Source: Prescottella defluvii (GTDB taxonomy: Bacteria > Actinomycetota > Actinomycetes > Mycobacteriales > Mycobacteriaceae). From it: a DNA stretch of 64,000 nucleotides. The position numbers and the translations under genes are program-made. Where the stretch lies: assembly GCA_029690005.1 (NCBI GenBank), contig CP121458.1, positions 4,607,872-4,671,871 on the forward strand, read 5' to 3'. Every line of letters begins with the position of its first letter. The first letter of the stretch is position 1. The notes beneath the pieces were generated by a model. The model made no database searches and was not told where the DNA came from. It worked only from the letters and a program-made list of their open reading frames with translations. Positions 20,239-28,601 of the stretch are shown piece after piece.

Positions 20239-20925
20239 ATGACTGGAACCGTATTCGTGACCGGTGGCACGGGCGCCCTCGGCGTACACGTCACGAACCA
20301 TCTTCTGTCCCTGGGGTGGCGGGTGGTCGTGCCGTTCATCCACGAGTCCGAGGCCGCGCGACTCGACGCCCAGGACCGACTCGAACTGGTCCGGTGCAAC
20401 GTGGCGGTATCGGCGGAACTCACCGACGCAGTGGCGGTGGCCGCAGGTGATCCCGGCGCACCGCTGACGGCGCTCGTCAACCTGGTCGGCGGATTCGAGT
20501 CGGGCCCCCGCACCGACGAGGCCGACGCGGAGGCCATCGACCGCCAATTGGATCTCAACGTGCGCACGACATACGCGGTCCTGCGCGAATGCCTGCCGCA
20601 TCTCGTCGCGAACGGCGGCGGCTCGATCGTGTCGATGTCGTCCGGCGCGGCCCTGAAGCCGTTCCCGGGCGGCACCGCGTACAGCACGTCCAAGGCCGCG
20701 GTTCTCGCGCTGGCCGAGTCGATCGCCGTCGAGTACAAGAAGGACCGCATCCGGTCGAACGCCCTGCTGCCCGGGGTGATCGACACACCGGCCAACCGCG
20801 CCGCGATGCCGAACTCAGACCGGGCGAACTGGGTCGACCCCGCCGACATCGCGAAGGTGATCGCGTTCCTGCTCTCGGACGACTCCACCCCGATCTCGGG
20901 CGCCGCGATCCCCCTCGGACTCTGA
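20239..20925 (+). CDS. Short-chain dehydrogenase/reductase
   Basis: 228 residues, intact. NAD(P)-binding motif TGGTGALG near the N-terminus, NLVGG in place of the usual NNAG, catalytic Ser in SMSSGAALK and YSTSK (Tyr and Lys). The NLVGG variant and the short C-terminus (GAAIPLGL) set it apart from classical SDRs, so it may be a less common subgroup. ATG at 20239 with GAAGGA 11 bases upstream. It converges with the TetR gene. Substrate unknown. Confidence 0.85.
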   Translation: MTGTVFVTGGTGALGVHVTNHLLSLGWRVVVPFIHESEAARLDAQDRLELVRCNVAVSAELTDAVAVAAGDPGAPLTALVNLVGGFESGPRTDEADAEAIDRQLDLNVRTTYAVLRECLPHLVANGGGSIVSMSSGAALKPFPGGTAYSTSKAAVLALAESIAVEYKKDRIRSNALLPGVIDTPANRAAMPNSDRANWVDPADIAKVIAFLLSDDSTPISGAAIPLGL

Positions 20926-20946
20926 CGAGCCCGGTTACGTGTTCGG

Positions 20947-21566
20947 TTACGCGTAGTCCCCGAGCACCAGCCGCGACACGTCCTGCACGTTGCGCAGGGC
21001 CTCTGGGTACCCGATGCGCCCGGTGGTCCACAGGACCAGCGAATTGAGCATCGTGCTGCCGATCGACAGCGACGCGAGCCGTGCCAGTTCGGCGGGGACG
21101 CCCTCCATCAACTCGAACAGCGCCGTCCGATTGGCCGCCGACCGCTCGTCGAGCGTGTCCCGGACGTACGGATCGTCGGACGTCTGCAACTCCACCTCGA
21201 GCCGAGCGAAGTTCGGCCCGCGCTGGAACGCCTTCATCTGCCGGGTGTACAGGTCGACGACCCGATCGAGGACCGAGGCGTGCGCCCGGCTGCGCCGTCC
21301 GGTCGCCCGCTCCTCCGCGAGCCGAGCGGCGAGAATCTCGTTCCACGCGACCATCGAGGCAGCCAGCAGGTGCTGCTTCGCCGGGAAGTAGCGATACAGC
21401 GTGCCGAGGGCGACCCCGACCGCTCGGAGACCTCGCGCATCTGAATCCCGTCGGGCCCCGTCTCGGCGAGCATCGCGATCACGGTGTCCGTCAGGTGCCG
21501 CCGACGCTCTCGTTGTGCATCGGTCATGTCGTCTGGGCTCATCGGCACGGCAACGGATTCGGTCAC
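20947..21566 (-). CDS. TetR-family regulator, KstR-like
   Basis: About 206 residues. The HTH reads GIQMREVSERSG then VALGTLYRYFPAKQHLL, close to the KstR type (QMRAVAERADVAVGTLYRYF) of mycobacterial sterol regulators. The C-terminal ligand domain ends SLVLWTTGRIGY...VSRLVLGDYA. A single lost G in the run at about 21417 breaks the frame between SG and VALG. GTG at 21566 has TAGGCT 6 bases upstream (possible leaderless start). It is the last gene after the dehydrogenase operon, with which it is probably co-regulated. It may bind the paired TGRAAC-N3-GTTCTA sites at 26818-26909. The inducer is unknown, probably an acyl-CoA. Confidence 0.85.
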
Positions 21567-21571
21567 CGGTG

Positions 21572-21577
21572 CAGCCT
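21572..21577 (-). promoter_or_regulatory. -10 element before the tetR gene
   Basis: TAGGCT on the minus strand ends 6 bases before the GTG at 21566. The same hexamer serves the second tetR at 28602. It may let the regulator be transcribed apart from the operon upstream. Confidence 0.35.
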
Positions 21578-21621
21578 AACTGTCGTCGACCTGCGTCCAC
21601 TCGGCCCGTTGCCTACGGTGG

Positions 21622-23829
21622 TCACGAGGTTCGCGGTTCCCTGGGCAGACCCAGAATCTGCTCCGAAATGACATTGAGCTGGATCTCTAGTGTGCCGCCG
21701 CCGATGAGTAGCGACGGCGTCGACAGGTACGCCTTGGCCGCCCGTCCGCCCCCGGACACGTCCGGGCCGAGGCTGCCGATCGCGGCCTCCGGCCCGAACC
21801 ACTCGAGGACCTGCGCGGTGGCGTCGGTGATGTGTCGGGCCGATGCGGCCTTGAGTGCGCTCGCCTCGACCCCGGGGTTCAGGCCCGAAAGCCTTTTGAG
21901 GACACTGCGGTGCGCGAGCGCGTCGAGCGCGCCGGTGATCGAGGTGATCCGTCCGAGTGCCGGCAGCGCGTCCTGTTGCCTGTGTGGGTCCAGGGCGCGG
22001 GCCACCTCGACCGGGTCGAAGCGGTGACCGCCCGAAACCGGGGTGGTGCCCATCGCGACCCGCTCGTTCGCGAGCGTCGTGCGCGCCACCTTCCAGCCCT
22101 CCCCCGGCGCCCCGACCAGGTCGGCGTCGGACACGAAGACGCCGTCCAGGATCACCTCGTTGAACATCTTGTCGCCGTTGGCCTCCCGCAGCGGCCGCAC
22201 GTCCACGCCGGGCGCACTCATGTCGACGAGGAAGAAGCTGATACCGCGGTGCTTGGGCACGTCGCGGTCGGTGCGGGCCAGGCAGATTCCCCAATGTGCC
22301 TCATGCGCCTTGGAATTCCACACCTTGCTTCCGTCTATGCGCCAGCCGCCGTCGACCTTGGTGGCGAACGTCGTCAGCGACGCCAGGTCCGAGCCGGCGC
22401 CGGGCTCGGAGAAGAGCTGGCACCACACGATCTCGCCGCGCAGGGTGGGCGAGACGAGCCGCTCCATCTGATCCTCGGTGCCGTACTGGAGGATCGACGG
22501 CAGCGCCCACTCGCCGATCACGGTTGTCGGCTGCGGCATCCCGGCGCGCTCGAACTCCTCGGCGATGATGAGCTGACCCGCGGTGTCGGCACCCACACCG
22601 TACGGTTCCGGATAGTGCGGCGAGACAAGTCCCCGATCGGCCAGCAGCACGCGCGCCGCCTGCGGGTCCAGTTGCGCGGCCTCCGCGATGGTCGCGGCGA
22701 CTCGCGCCCGGAACTCGGGTCGGTCCTCGACGCCGAGAGCTGCGTGCCGCTCGGTGGTCAGCGCCAGTTTGCCTGCACGCCGCGCCCACTCGTCCTGCGA
22801 TCCGCCCAGCGCGAGCAGGCTCACCGCCCGCCGCCAGTACAAGTGGATGTCGTGCTCCCACGTATTGCCGATGCCGCCGAGCAGCGTCAGGCAGTCCAGG
22901 ACCACGTCCACGGCCTCACGTCGGCACACCGTGGCGGCCCGCACCGCGGCCAGCGCCGCCTGCTGCGGATAGTCGCCGTCCGCGGCCGTGGCGGCGTCCC
23001 ATACGGCGCTGGTCATCACCTCGACACGGATGAACAGCTGCGCGCACTTGTGCTTGATCGCCTGGAAGGAGCCGATCGGCCGGCCGAACTGCTCGCGGAT
23101 CTTCGCGTACGCGAGGCTGGTCTCCTGCGCCCAGCGCGCGATGCCGACGGCTTCGGCGCACTGCAGCACCGCCGCGAGTGCCCCGACCTCCGCCGGCAGT
23201 GCCCCGAGGATGTGGTCGGCGGGAATCCGCGCTTCGGACAGGTGGATCCGACCGATGTCGCGGGTCAGGTCGACACCCTCCTCCGCAGAGCACGTGACAC
23301 CCTCCGCGTCGGATGGAACGACGAACCAGACCGGCTTCTCACCGCACTGACCCGCCAGGACCAGGACGTCGGCGCCGAGCGCACCGAGGACCGGCACCGT
23401 GGTGCCCGACGCGACGATCTCGTCGCCGTCGCCCTCGAGGGTGACGGTCCCGGGTTCGAGCCCGCACGCGCCGATCGCGCCCGCCGCGAAGCGGGGCAGC
23501 AGCGCCTTGCGCGCGGCGTCGGTGCCGTGAGCCTGGATCACCGCACTCGCTGTCACCGTCGCGAGCAGCGGGCCAGGAATCAGACCGTGGCCCGACTGTT
23601 CCAGCGCGACGGCCAGTTCCAGCAGTCCCGCGCCGGCGCCACCGTACTCCTCGTCGATGTGCAGCGACGGAATCCCCATGGCGACCAGTTGTTCCCAGTG
23701 GTCCGGCCGCTCACCGCGGCCGAGTTCCTCGAACCGGGTGCGGGTGCGCTCCACCGGGGTCTCCCGCGCGGCGAACCGGGCGAGCGCGTCGGCGAGCGCG
23801 TCGTGGTCTGCTCCGATACCGATCGGCAT
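21622..23829 (-). CDS. Two-domain acyl-CoA dehydrogenase, FadE34-like
   Basis: 735 residues, intact, about twice the usual acyl-CoA dehydrogenase length. It is a fusion of two such domains. The first half (to about 360) keeps the fold (SLHIDEEYGGAGAGLLEL, REQFGRPIGSFQAIKHK, LTLLGGIGNTWEHD). The second half has the classic FAD/substrate motifs (WCQLFSEPGAGSDLASL, IDGSKVWNSKAHEAHW) and ends LEIQLNVISEQILGLP. Fused FadE34-type enzymes act on steroid side-chain CoA thioesters in mycobacteria; by family this gene could do likewise, but the neighbours do not prove a sterol substrate. It starts 7 bases after the amidohydrolase stop, within the operon. Confidence 0.9.
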   Translation of the reverse strand: MPIGIGADHDALADALARFAARETPVERTRTRFEELGRGERPDHWEQLVAMGIPSLHIDEEYGGAGAGLLELAVALEQSGHGLIPGPLLATVTASAVIQAHGTDAARKALLPRFAAGAIGACGLEPGTVTLEGDGDEIVASGTTVPVLGALGADVLVLAGQCGEKPVWFVVPSDAEGVTCSAEEGVDLTRDIGRIHLSEARIPADHILGALPAEVGALAAVLQCAEAVGIARWAQETSLAYAKIREQFGRPIGSFQAIKHKCAQLFIRVEVMTSAVWDAATAADGDYPQQAALAAVRAATVCRREAVDVVLDCLTLLGGIGNTWEHDIHLYWRRAVSLLALGGSQDEWARRAGKLALTTERHAALGVEDRPEFRARVAATIAEAAQLDPQAARVLLADRGLVSPHYPEPYGVGADTAGQLIIAEEFERAGMPQPTTVIGEWALPSILQYGTEDQMERLVSPTLRGEIVWCQLFSEPGAGSDLASLTTFATKVDGGWRIDGSKVWNSKAHEAHWGICLARTDRDVPKHRGISFFLVDMSAPGVDVRPLREANGDKMFNEVILDGVFVSDADLVGAPGEGWKVARTTLANERVAMGTTPVSGGHRFDPVEVARALDPHRQQDALPALGRITSITGALDALAHRSVLKRLSGLNPGVEASALKAASARHITDATAQVLEWFGPEAAIGSLGPDVSGGGRAAKAYLSTPSLLIGGGTLEIQLNVISEQILGLPREPRTS

Positions 23830-23835
23830 GTCCGA

Positions 23836-24699
23836 TCAACCTTTCAGTTTCAGCACCCTGCGGGCGTTCTCGTGGAGGAACTTGGGCCACACCTCGTCCT
23901 TGAACGGCACGTGCGGCATGTCCCCGAAGATGCGGTCCAGAGTCAGCCCCGCCGGGAAGTAGCCCGCATAGATGATCTTGTCGGCACCACGGGTGTTCGC
24001 GTAGTCGACGATCGCCTTCGGATAGTGCTTGGGGGCGAACGCCGACGTCGAGTAGTACAGGTTGGGCCACTTGAGCATCAGCTTGATCGCCAGGTCCTCC
24101 CACGGCTCACACCCGTGCCGGGTCACGAACACCAGATCCGGGAAGTCGAACATCACGTCGTCGATGAGTTCGACGTGCTGGACCGCGGACTTGACCCGAG
24201 GTCCCGCGATCCCGGCGCAAGCGAAGATCGGGATGTCCAGCTCGACGCACTTGGCGTAGATGGGATACATCTGCGGTGCATTGAGAGCCACCTGCGGGAA
24301 CGTCCCCGCCGCAAACGAACTCACCGAGACGATGCCGAACTCCTCGTACTCCCGCGTCATCCGGTTCAGCGTGCCCATGATGTCGTTGGGGTCGACCGCG
24401 GAGCCCTGCGGCACGAAGCGGTCCGGGAACATCCGGACGGCGCGCTGCCCGGACTCCTTGGCCATGCTCACCATGCCGATCTCGATGCCGTGCTTGTCCA
24501 TCTCGTGCAACGTCACCGAGATCGGATCGTCCGTGGCCAGGTCCGGCACGCCCTTGAACATGTACTGCGCGGGCATGCTGAACTCGTCGCGACTCTGCCG
24601 GTCCTTTGTCTGACGCGTGATGAAGGCGTACTCGTCGTAGCCGGATTCGCGGAAACCGATGTGCGTGTCGATGATCGGGATGCCGTCGTAGGCCGTCAT
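23836..24699 (-). CDS. Amidohydrolase-2-family protein with degraded metal site
   Basis: 287 residues, TIM-barrel amidohydrolase family (as in ACMSD-type decarboxylases). The N-terminal strand-1 motif is DTHIGF, so the second His of the usual HxH is missing. The strand-8 Asp, normally in a GSDYP-like loop, is replaced (IIYAGYFPAG). RHGCEPWED still marks the central part. It may bind metal differently or be non-catalytic, for example a partner of the larger amidohydrolase encoded two genes upstream. Its ATG at 24699 overlaps the SDR stop by 4 bases (ATGA). Confidence 0.8.
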   Translation of the reverse strand: MTAYDGIPIIDTHIGFRESGYDEYAFITRQTKDRQSRDEFSMPAQYMFKGVPDLATDDPISVTLHEMDKHGIEIGMVSMAKESGQRAVRMFPDRFVPQGSAVDPNDIMGTLNRMTREYEEFGIVSVSSFAAGTFPQVALNAPQMYPIYAKCVELDIPIFACAGIAGPRVKSAVQHVELIDDVMFDFPDLVFVTRHGCEPWEDLAIKLMLKWPNLYYSTSAFAPKHYPKAIVDYANTRGADKIIYAGYFPAGLTLDRIFGDMPHVPFKDEVWPKFLHENARRVLKLKG

Positions 24700-25555
24700 A
24701 CGTTCTGCTCCTTCGCGATCGGCCTGCCATCCAGACCGTGAACCGTGACCTTCTCACGTTCGAGGATGTCCAGGCTCGCCTCGACGTTGCCGGTGTAGTG
24801 CGGCGCGCAGTCGCACAGCCACGTCACCGCCTCGACCATCTCCTCGAGCGACTCGGGAACGAACCATCGGGACCCGACCATGCTCGACGCCACCGTCAGA
24901 GCTCCGGCCGTCGCGACCGCAGAGCGCGGGCGCACCGCATTGACCCGGATCCCGGTGCCGTTCAGCTCCGCCGCCAACCCCGCGGTCATCCTGTCCTGCG
25001 CGGCCTTGCTCATGCCGTACAGGCTCGTGCCGTGGACGTCGGCGTCCAGGTCGGTTGTGCCTTCCGGGAGCGGCTCGACGGACCGCAGCCGGGCGGTGCC
25101 ACTGGTGATGTTGACGATCCAGCCCTCGCCGCGCTCACGCATCGCGGGAATTACCCGCTGCGCCAGGTCCAGCGACGCATGCACGTTCACCTCGAACACC
25201 AGATGCGCCCGCTTGGCCGGATACTCCCGCAGCGGCTGGAAGATCGCGGCCGCCGCGTTGTTGACGAGGATGTCGATCGGGCCACCCAGGGCCCGCTCGG
25301 CCTCCTCCACGATCCGCCCACGCGACTCGGGATCCTCGAGGGCGGCCGGCACGATCGCGACCGCGCCACCCGCCGAACGGATCGCCTCCGCAGTCTCGGC
25401 GAGCGTGCCCTCGAACCCGCGATCGGGCTCGTCGACGGTACGGGCCACGATCGCGACCGCGGCGCCCTCCGCCGCCAGCCGCTGTGCGATGCCCGCACCG
25501 ATCCCCGGCTGGCACCCGTGACGATCGCGCGCCGTCCGCGCAGCCTGCCCGTCAC
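24696..25555 (-). CDS. Short-chain dehydrogenase/reductase
   Basis: About 286 residues after repair of one lost base near 25508. The N-terminus reads GRRAIVTGASRG then IGAGIAQRL in the next frame, the cofactor site; NNAAAA, a Ser in VNITSGTARL, and YGMSK (Tyr, Lys) complete the catalytic set. The GTG at 25555 overlaps the preceding stop (GTGA), so it is translationally coupled to the amidohydrolase upstream. The C-terminus is longer than the minimal SDR (LDILEREKVTVHGLDG). It probably oxidises a hydroxyl of the pathway intermediate; the substrate is not known. Confidence 0.87.
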
Positions 25556-26787
25556 GCGCTGAGCTCCGCCTCGAGCTGCTTCGCGAAGGACTCGCGCAGC
25601 AGGACGTCGTTCGGGTTCTCGGGAAGTTCGGTGAGCGGCCGGGCGACCTCGGACGGCGTGGGGCCGTACTTCGCCGCCAGCGGGGCGAGCGCGTCCAGGT
25701 CGAAGTCGTAGAGTTCGGCGGCGTTCTCGGCGAACAACTTCCGCAGCTCGGCCTCGTCGACGTCGTGCATGACCTGCCGGATGCACTCGCGCGTGAACGG
25801 GTAGGTGCCCTCGTTGTGCGGGTAGTCGCTGCCCCACATGAACTTGCCGTCGCCGAGGGTGTCGCGTGAGGCCATGTCCTGCGCCGACGGCATCGTCGCG
25901 CCGACCCACACGTTGCGCCGGAAGTACTCGCTCGGACGCAGCGGCAACTGCTCGTCCTCGCTGTAGAACAGCTCGCCGATCCGGCCGGTGCGCTTGACCC
26001 GCAGGTCGACCGTGTCGAGCTGACGCATGAGGTCCGGCGCCCACGAGCAGCCCTGCTCCGACACCGCGAACTTCAGCTTCGGGAAGCGCTCGAAGACACC
26101 CGAGAGGATCATCTGCACGAGCGGACGCACCGAGTAGAACCCGACCTCGTTGATGTAGAGCAGCGAGGACGTCTTGTAGCGTCCGTAGTCCGGGAGCCCC
26201 GTGCCGGCATGGCTGTTCACCGGGACGCCGAGGTCCTCGCACACCTTCCACAGCCGGTCGTACTGCGGGTCGTACAGCGGCTTGACCCACTTGATGTCGG
26301 GCGCCAGGTTCGGCAGCAGAATGCCGCCACGCAGCCCGCGCTCCTTGATCCACTCGACGTCCTTGATCGCCTCGTCGACGTCGTTGAGGAACACCTGCCC
26401 CACACCGGCGCGCTGGGCGGGGGCCTCGTTGCAGAAATCCTGGAGCCAGCGGTTGTGGGCGCGGATGCCGGCGAGTCGCTTCTCGAAGTCCTCCGCCCGC
26501 GGCGGGCCGGCGAGGACGGCCGCACTCGGGAAGAAGGGAGGCACCGTGTTGGGGAACAGCACCTCGCCGACCGCGCCGTCGCCCTGCGTCTCGCGCCGGC
26601 GGCGCTCGTTGTCCCAGTTGCGGGTTCGCCCGTCGTCGACCAGGTCGCGGTAGGGGTTCTTGTAATCACCGCGCCAGGCGTCGAACTCGTCGTGCCACTT
26701 CGATTCGAGGTACGACCGGTAGGTGGCGTGGTCGGCACCGGCGTGGCTGTCCGCGGAGATGAGGATGTACGGCTTTTCGTTCGTCAC
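25552..26787 (-). CDS. Amidohydrolase-2-family enzyme
   Basis: 411 residues. It begins YILISADSHAG, the strand-1 metal site as found in the mycobacterial/rhodococcal amidohydrolase subgroup. Later motifs are the His in VNSHAGTG, SEQGCSWAPDLM, and the catalytic Asp loop MWGSDYPHNEGTYPF. It therefore looks catalytically complete, unlike its shorter partner at 23836. GTG at 26787 is chosen because GGGAG lies 8 bases upstream; GTG at 26796 would touch that site. First gene of the operon amidohydrolase-SDR-amidohydrolase-acyl-CoA dehydrogenase-tetR. The reaction (hydrolysis or decarboxylation) cannot be told from sequence. Confidence 0.88.
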   Translation of the reverse strand: MTNEKPYILISADSHAGADHATYRSYLESKWHDEFDAWRGDYKNPYRDLVDDGRTRNWDNERRRRETQGDGAVGEVLFPNTVPPFFPSAAVLAGPPRAEDFEKRLAGIRAHNRWLQDFCNEAPAQRAGVGQVFLNDVDEAIKDVEWIKERGLRGGILLPNLAPDIKWVKPLYDPQYDRLWKVCEDLGVPVNSHAGTGLPDYGRYKTSSLLYINEVGFYSVRPLVQMILSGVFERFPKLKFAVSEQGCSWAPDLMRQLDTVDLRVKRTGRIGELFYSEDEQLPLRPSEYFRRNVWVGATMPSAQDMASRDTLGDGKFMWGSDYPHNEGTYPFTRECIRQVMHDVDEAELRKLFAENAAELYDFDLDALAPLAAKYGPTPSEVARPLTELPENPNDVLLRESFAKQLEAELSA

Positions 26788-26817
26788 GATGGACACTCCC
26801 GACTGAAGGGTTCAATA

Positions 26818-26832
26818 TGAAACCGTGTTCTA
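26818..26832. promoter_or_regulatory. Operator-like repeat A
   Basis: TGAAACCGTGTTCTA: half-sites TGAAAC and GTTCTA around 3 bases. It lies just downstream of the predicted transcription start of the operon. It shares TGRAAC-N3-GTTCTA with repeat B and resembles TetR/KstR-type sites. Confidence 0.6.
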
Positions 26833-26846
26833 TCGAATCACCTTCG

Positions 26847-26874
26847 AGATTAGCCAGCCACTGCCGAAAGTCAA
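26847..26874 (-). promoter_or_regulatory. Promoter of the amidohydrolase-dehydrogenase operon
   Basis: On the minus strand TTGACT (26869-26874) and TAATCT (26847-26852) are 16 bases apart. The predicted start of transcription is near 26840, about 50 bases before the gene. Operator-like repeats lie on both sides. Confidence 0.6.
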
Positions 26875-26894
26875 GAGGTAGCACCGGGTTAATG

Positions 26895-26909
26895 TAGAAC
26901 CAGGTTCCA
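26895..26909. promoter_or_regulatory. Operator-like repeat B
   Basis: TAGAACCAGGTTCCA: the reverse complement reads TGGAAC-CTG-GTTCTA, the same pattern as repeat A, 77 bases away. It sits about 20 bases upstream of the -35 hexamer. Confidence 0.6.
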
Positions 26910-26950
26910 CACATGGCGACTTCAGTCGTCGGCAACCAGCCGAGAACGCC

Positions 26951-26982
26951 GTGAGCCCCCGACTCGGAAGTCGGGGGCTCAC
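26951..26982 (-). terminator. Hairpin terminator of the DegT-like gene
   Basis: A perfect 14-bp stem (GTGAGCCCCCGACT with AGTCGGGGGCTCAC) closes on a CGGA tetraloop, 34 bases past the stop at 27016. No T-tract. Confidence 0.75.
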
Positions 26983-27015
26983 GGACGGGGGCCGGGCGCG
27001 ACGCGCCCGCAGGTT

Positions 27016-28233
27016 CTACGACTGCGGGGTCGCGAACCTCGACGCGAAGGCGTGGATGCTCGCGACGACGTGGTCGAGTTCCTCGTCGCTCATCCCGTGG
27101 CTCATGCCGAGCGACATCCCGCGCTCGAAGACCTCGTCCGCGTTGGGCAGACCACCCTCGGGAACCCGGTACTCGACATTGCGCATCATCGGATGACGAG
27201 TGACGTTGCCACTCCACACCGTTCGCGTGTCGATACCCGCCCCCTCGAGCGACTCCTGCAGGTCCGAACGGGCGAAGCCGGCATCTTCACGCACCGTCAC
27301 CGGGTAGCACAGCCACGCGGTATGGAAGCCCTCGAGCTGCTTCGGCAGGCGGAACAGCGACGGATACGCCCCGAACGCGGCGGAGAACGCCTCGAAGATC
27401 TGGGCCCGACGCTTGTAGTTCGCGTCGAGCTTGCTCAACTGCACCAGACCGAACGCCGACCCCAACTCGGACGGCTCGAAGTTCCACGGCAGCACATCGA
27501 AGATGAAGTCGTTGTCGTAGGCCACACCGTCGAGGTCCTCCCGGAAGACCCGCCCTGTGTTCTCGGAACCGAACAGGTGCGGCTCCGAGCGACGGCCCCA
27601 CCGGCGCAGCATCAGGCCCTTGTCGCGGAGCTTCTCGTCGTCGAGGCACACCATGCCGCCCTGGCCGGCGCACGTGATGATGTGGGCCATCGCGAAACTC
27701 GTCACGGTGATGTCCGACCGGGACCCGGTCTTGGTGCCCCGCAACGTCGTCCCGATGCAGTCGCACGAATCCTCGATCACCTTCAGGCCGTGGCGGTCGG
27801 CGATCTCCCGGATCGCGTCCCAGTCCGGCGCGTTCCCCGCAAGGTTCGGGACCAGAATCGCCCCGGTCTTCTCGGTGATCAACTCCTCGATCTTCGTGAC
27901 GTCGACGTTGTAGGTGTCGGGCTCGACATCGACGAACACCGGGATCCACCCGCCACGCACGATCGGCGACACGTCGGTCGAGAACGTGAGCGGCGAGGTG
28001 ATGACCTCGGAACCCTTGGGCAGGTCGAGCAATTCGAGCGCCAGGTACAGCGCCGACGAGCCGGAGTTGCACATCAGCCCCAGCTTCTTGCCGTACAGGT
28101 CGGCAACCCGGCGCTCCATCTCCGCGACGTTCTTGCCGATCTTCAAGGCGAACGGACCACCCCGCAGCACCTCGAGGCACGCATCGATCTCGGCATCGTC
28201 GTGAACACTTCGGGCATAGACAACCCTGGTCAT
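27016..28233 (-). CDS. DegT/RfbH-type PLP enzyme with His in place of the catalytic Lys
   Basis: 405 residues, intact. The fold is that of DegT/DnrJ/EryC1 aminotransferases (CNSGSSALYLALELL, VFVDVEPDTYNVDV, IEDSCDCIG). The residue that normally forms the PLP Schiff base is His: SFAMAHIITCAGQGG aligns with SFYPAHHxTMGEGG of the sugar 3-dehydratases RfbH and ColD. The C-terminal motif (GNVTRHP, YRVPEGGLPNADEV) also matches that group. Those enzymes remove a 3-hydroxyl with bound PMP or PLP rather than transaminate. ATG at 28233 has GAGGAG upstream. No sugar-nucleotide genes are near; the context is catabolic. It could still act on a sugar. Confidence 0.87.
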   Translation of the reverse strand: MTRVVYARSVHDDAEIDACLEVLRGGPFALKIGKNVAEMERRVADLYGKKLGLMCNSGSSALYLALELLDLPKGSEVITSPLTFSTDVSPIVRGGWIPVFVDVEPDTYNVDVTKIEELITEKTGAILVPNLAGNAPDWDAIREIADRHGLKVIEDSCDCIGTTLRGTKTGSRSDITVTSFAMAHIITCAGQGGMVCLDDEKLRDKGLMLRRWGRRSEPHLFGSENTGRVFREDLDGVAYDNDFIFDVLPWNFEPSELGSAFGLVQLSKLDANYKRRAQIFEAFSAAFGAYPSLFRLPKQLEGFHTAWLCYPVTVREDAGFARSDLQESLEGAGIDTRTVWSGNVTRHPMMRNVEYRVPEGGLPNADEVFERGMSLGMSHGMSDEELDHVVASIHAFASRFATPQS

Positions 28234-28390
28234 GGGATCTCCTCGGTTGATATCTCGGAAGGCGCCGGTGGGCGCCGATCGGCCATGGCGGCAACCTGTG
28301 CGTGCCAACCCTGTTCGAGCGGGTCCGGCGAAATCGACGGCGGCGGTTCAGACCCGCGCAGGGTCCGTCTCCACACCTGAATGAAGTGCA

Positions 28391-28406
28391 TTGAACGTTC
28401 ATTCAA
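28391..28406. promoter_or_regulatory. TetR operator candidate 1
   Basis: TTGAACG-TTC-ATTCAA, matching candidate 2 at all 13 fixed positions. It lies about 160 bases upstream of the DegT-like gene and could control that gene. Confidence 0.6.
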
Positions 28407-28539
28407 ATTCGAATATAGATCGGGGTATCGATGCCGTCAAGACGGGAAATGGATATATCGAGCGGGCTGCGCCCGCGGGAGGTCACCGCGGCAACGCAGC
28501 AGCCGAACTCACATGAAGCCTCTTGCCGACGCCCCCTCT

Positions 28540-28569
28540 TTGACTTCGACTCAACCCCGGCCCTAGGCT
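28540..28569 (+). promoter_or_regulatory. Promoter of the KstR2-like tetR
   Basis: TTGACT (28540-28545) and TAGGCT (28564-28569) with an 18-base spacer. Transcription should start within operator candidate 2. Apart from this promoter and the two operators, the 28234-28601 divergent gap shows nothing I can name. Confidence 0.5.
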
Positions 28570-28570
28570 G

Positions 28571-28586
28571 TTGAACGAATATTCAA
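28571..28586. promoter_or_regulatory. TetR operator candidate 2
   Basis: TTGAACG-AAT-ATTCAA starts directly after the -10 hexamer of the tetR promoter. Its start is exactly 180 bases from that of candidate 1. The position fits autorepression. Confidence 0.65.
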
Positions 28587-28601
28587 TACGGAAGGGCTGA
28601 C

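Noticed and set aside
21832-24741. A 969-codon open frame on the plus strand
   Set aside because: It is antisense to the intact acyl-CoA dehydrogenase and amidohydrolase genes; its product is Arg/His-rich with no domain, a normal result of high G+C codon bias.
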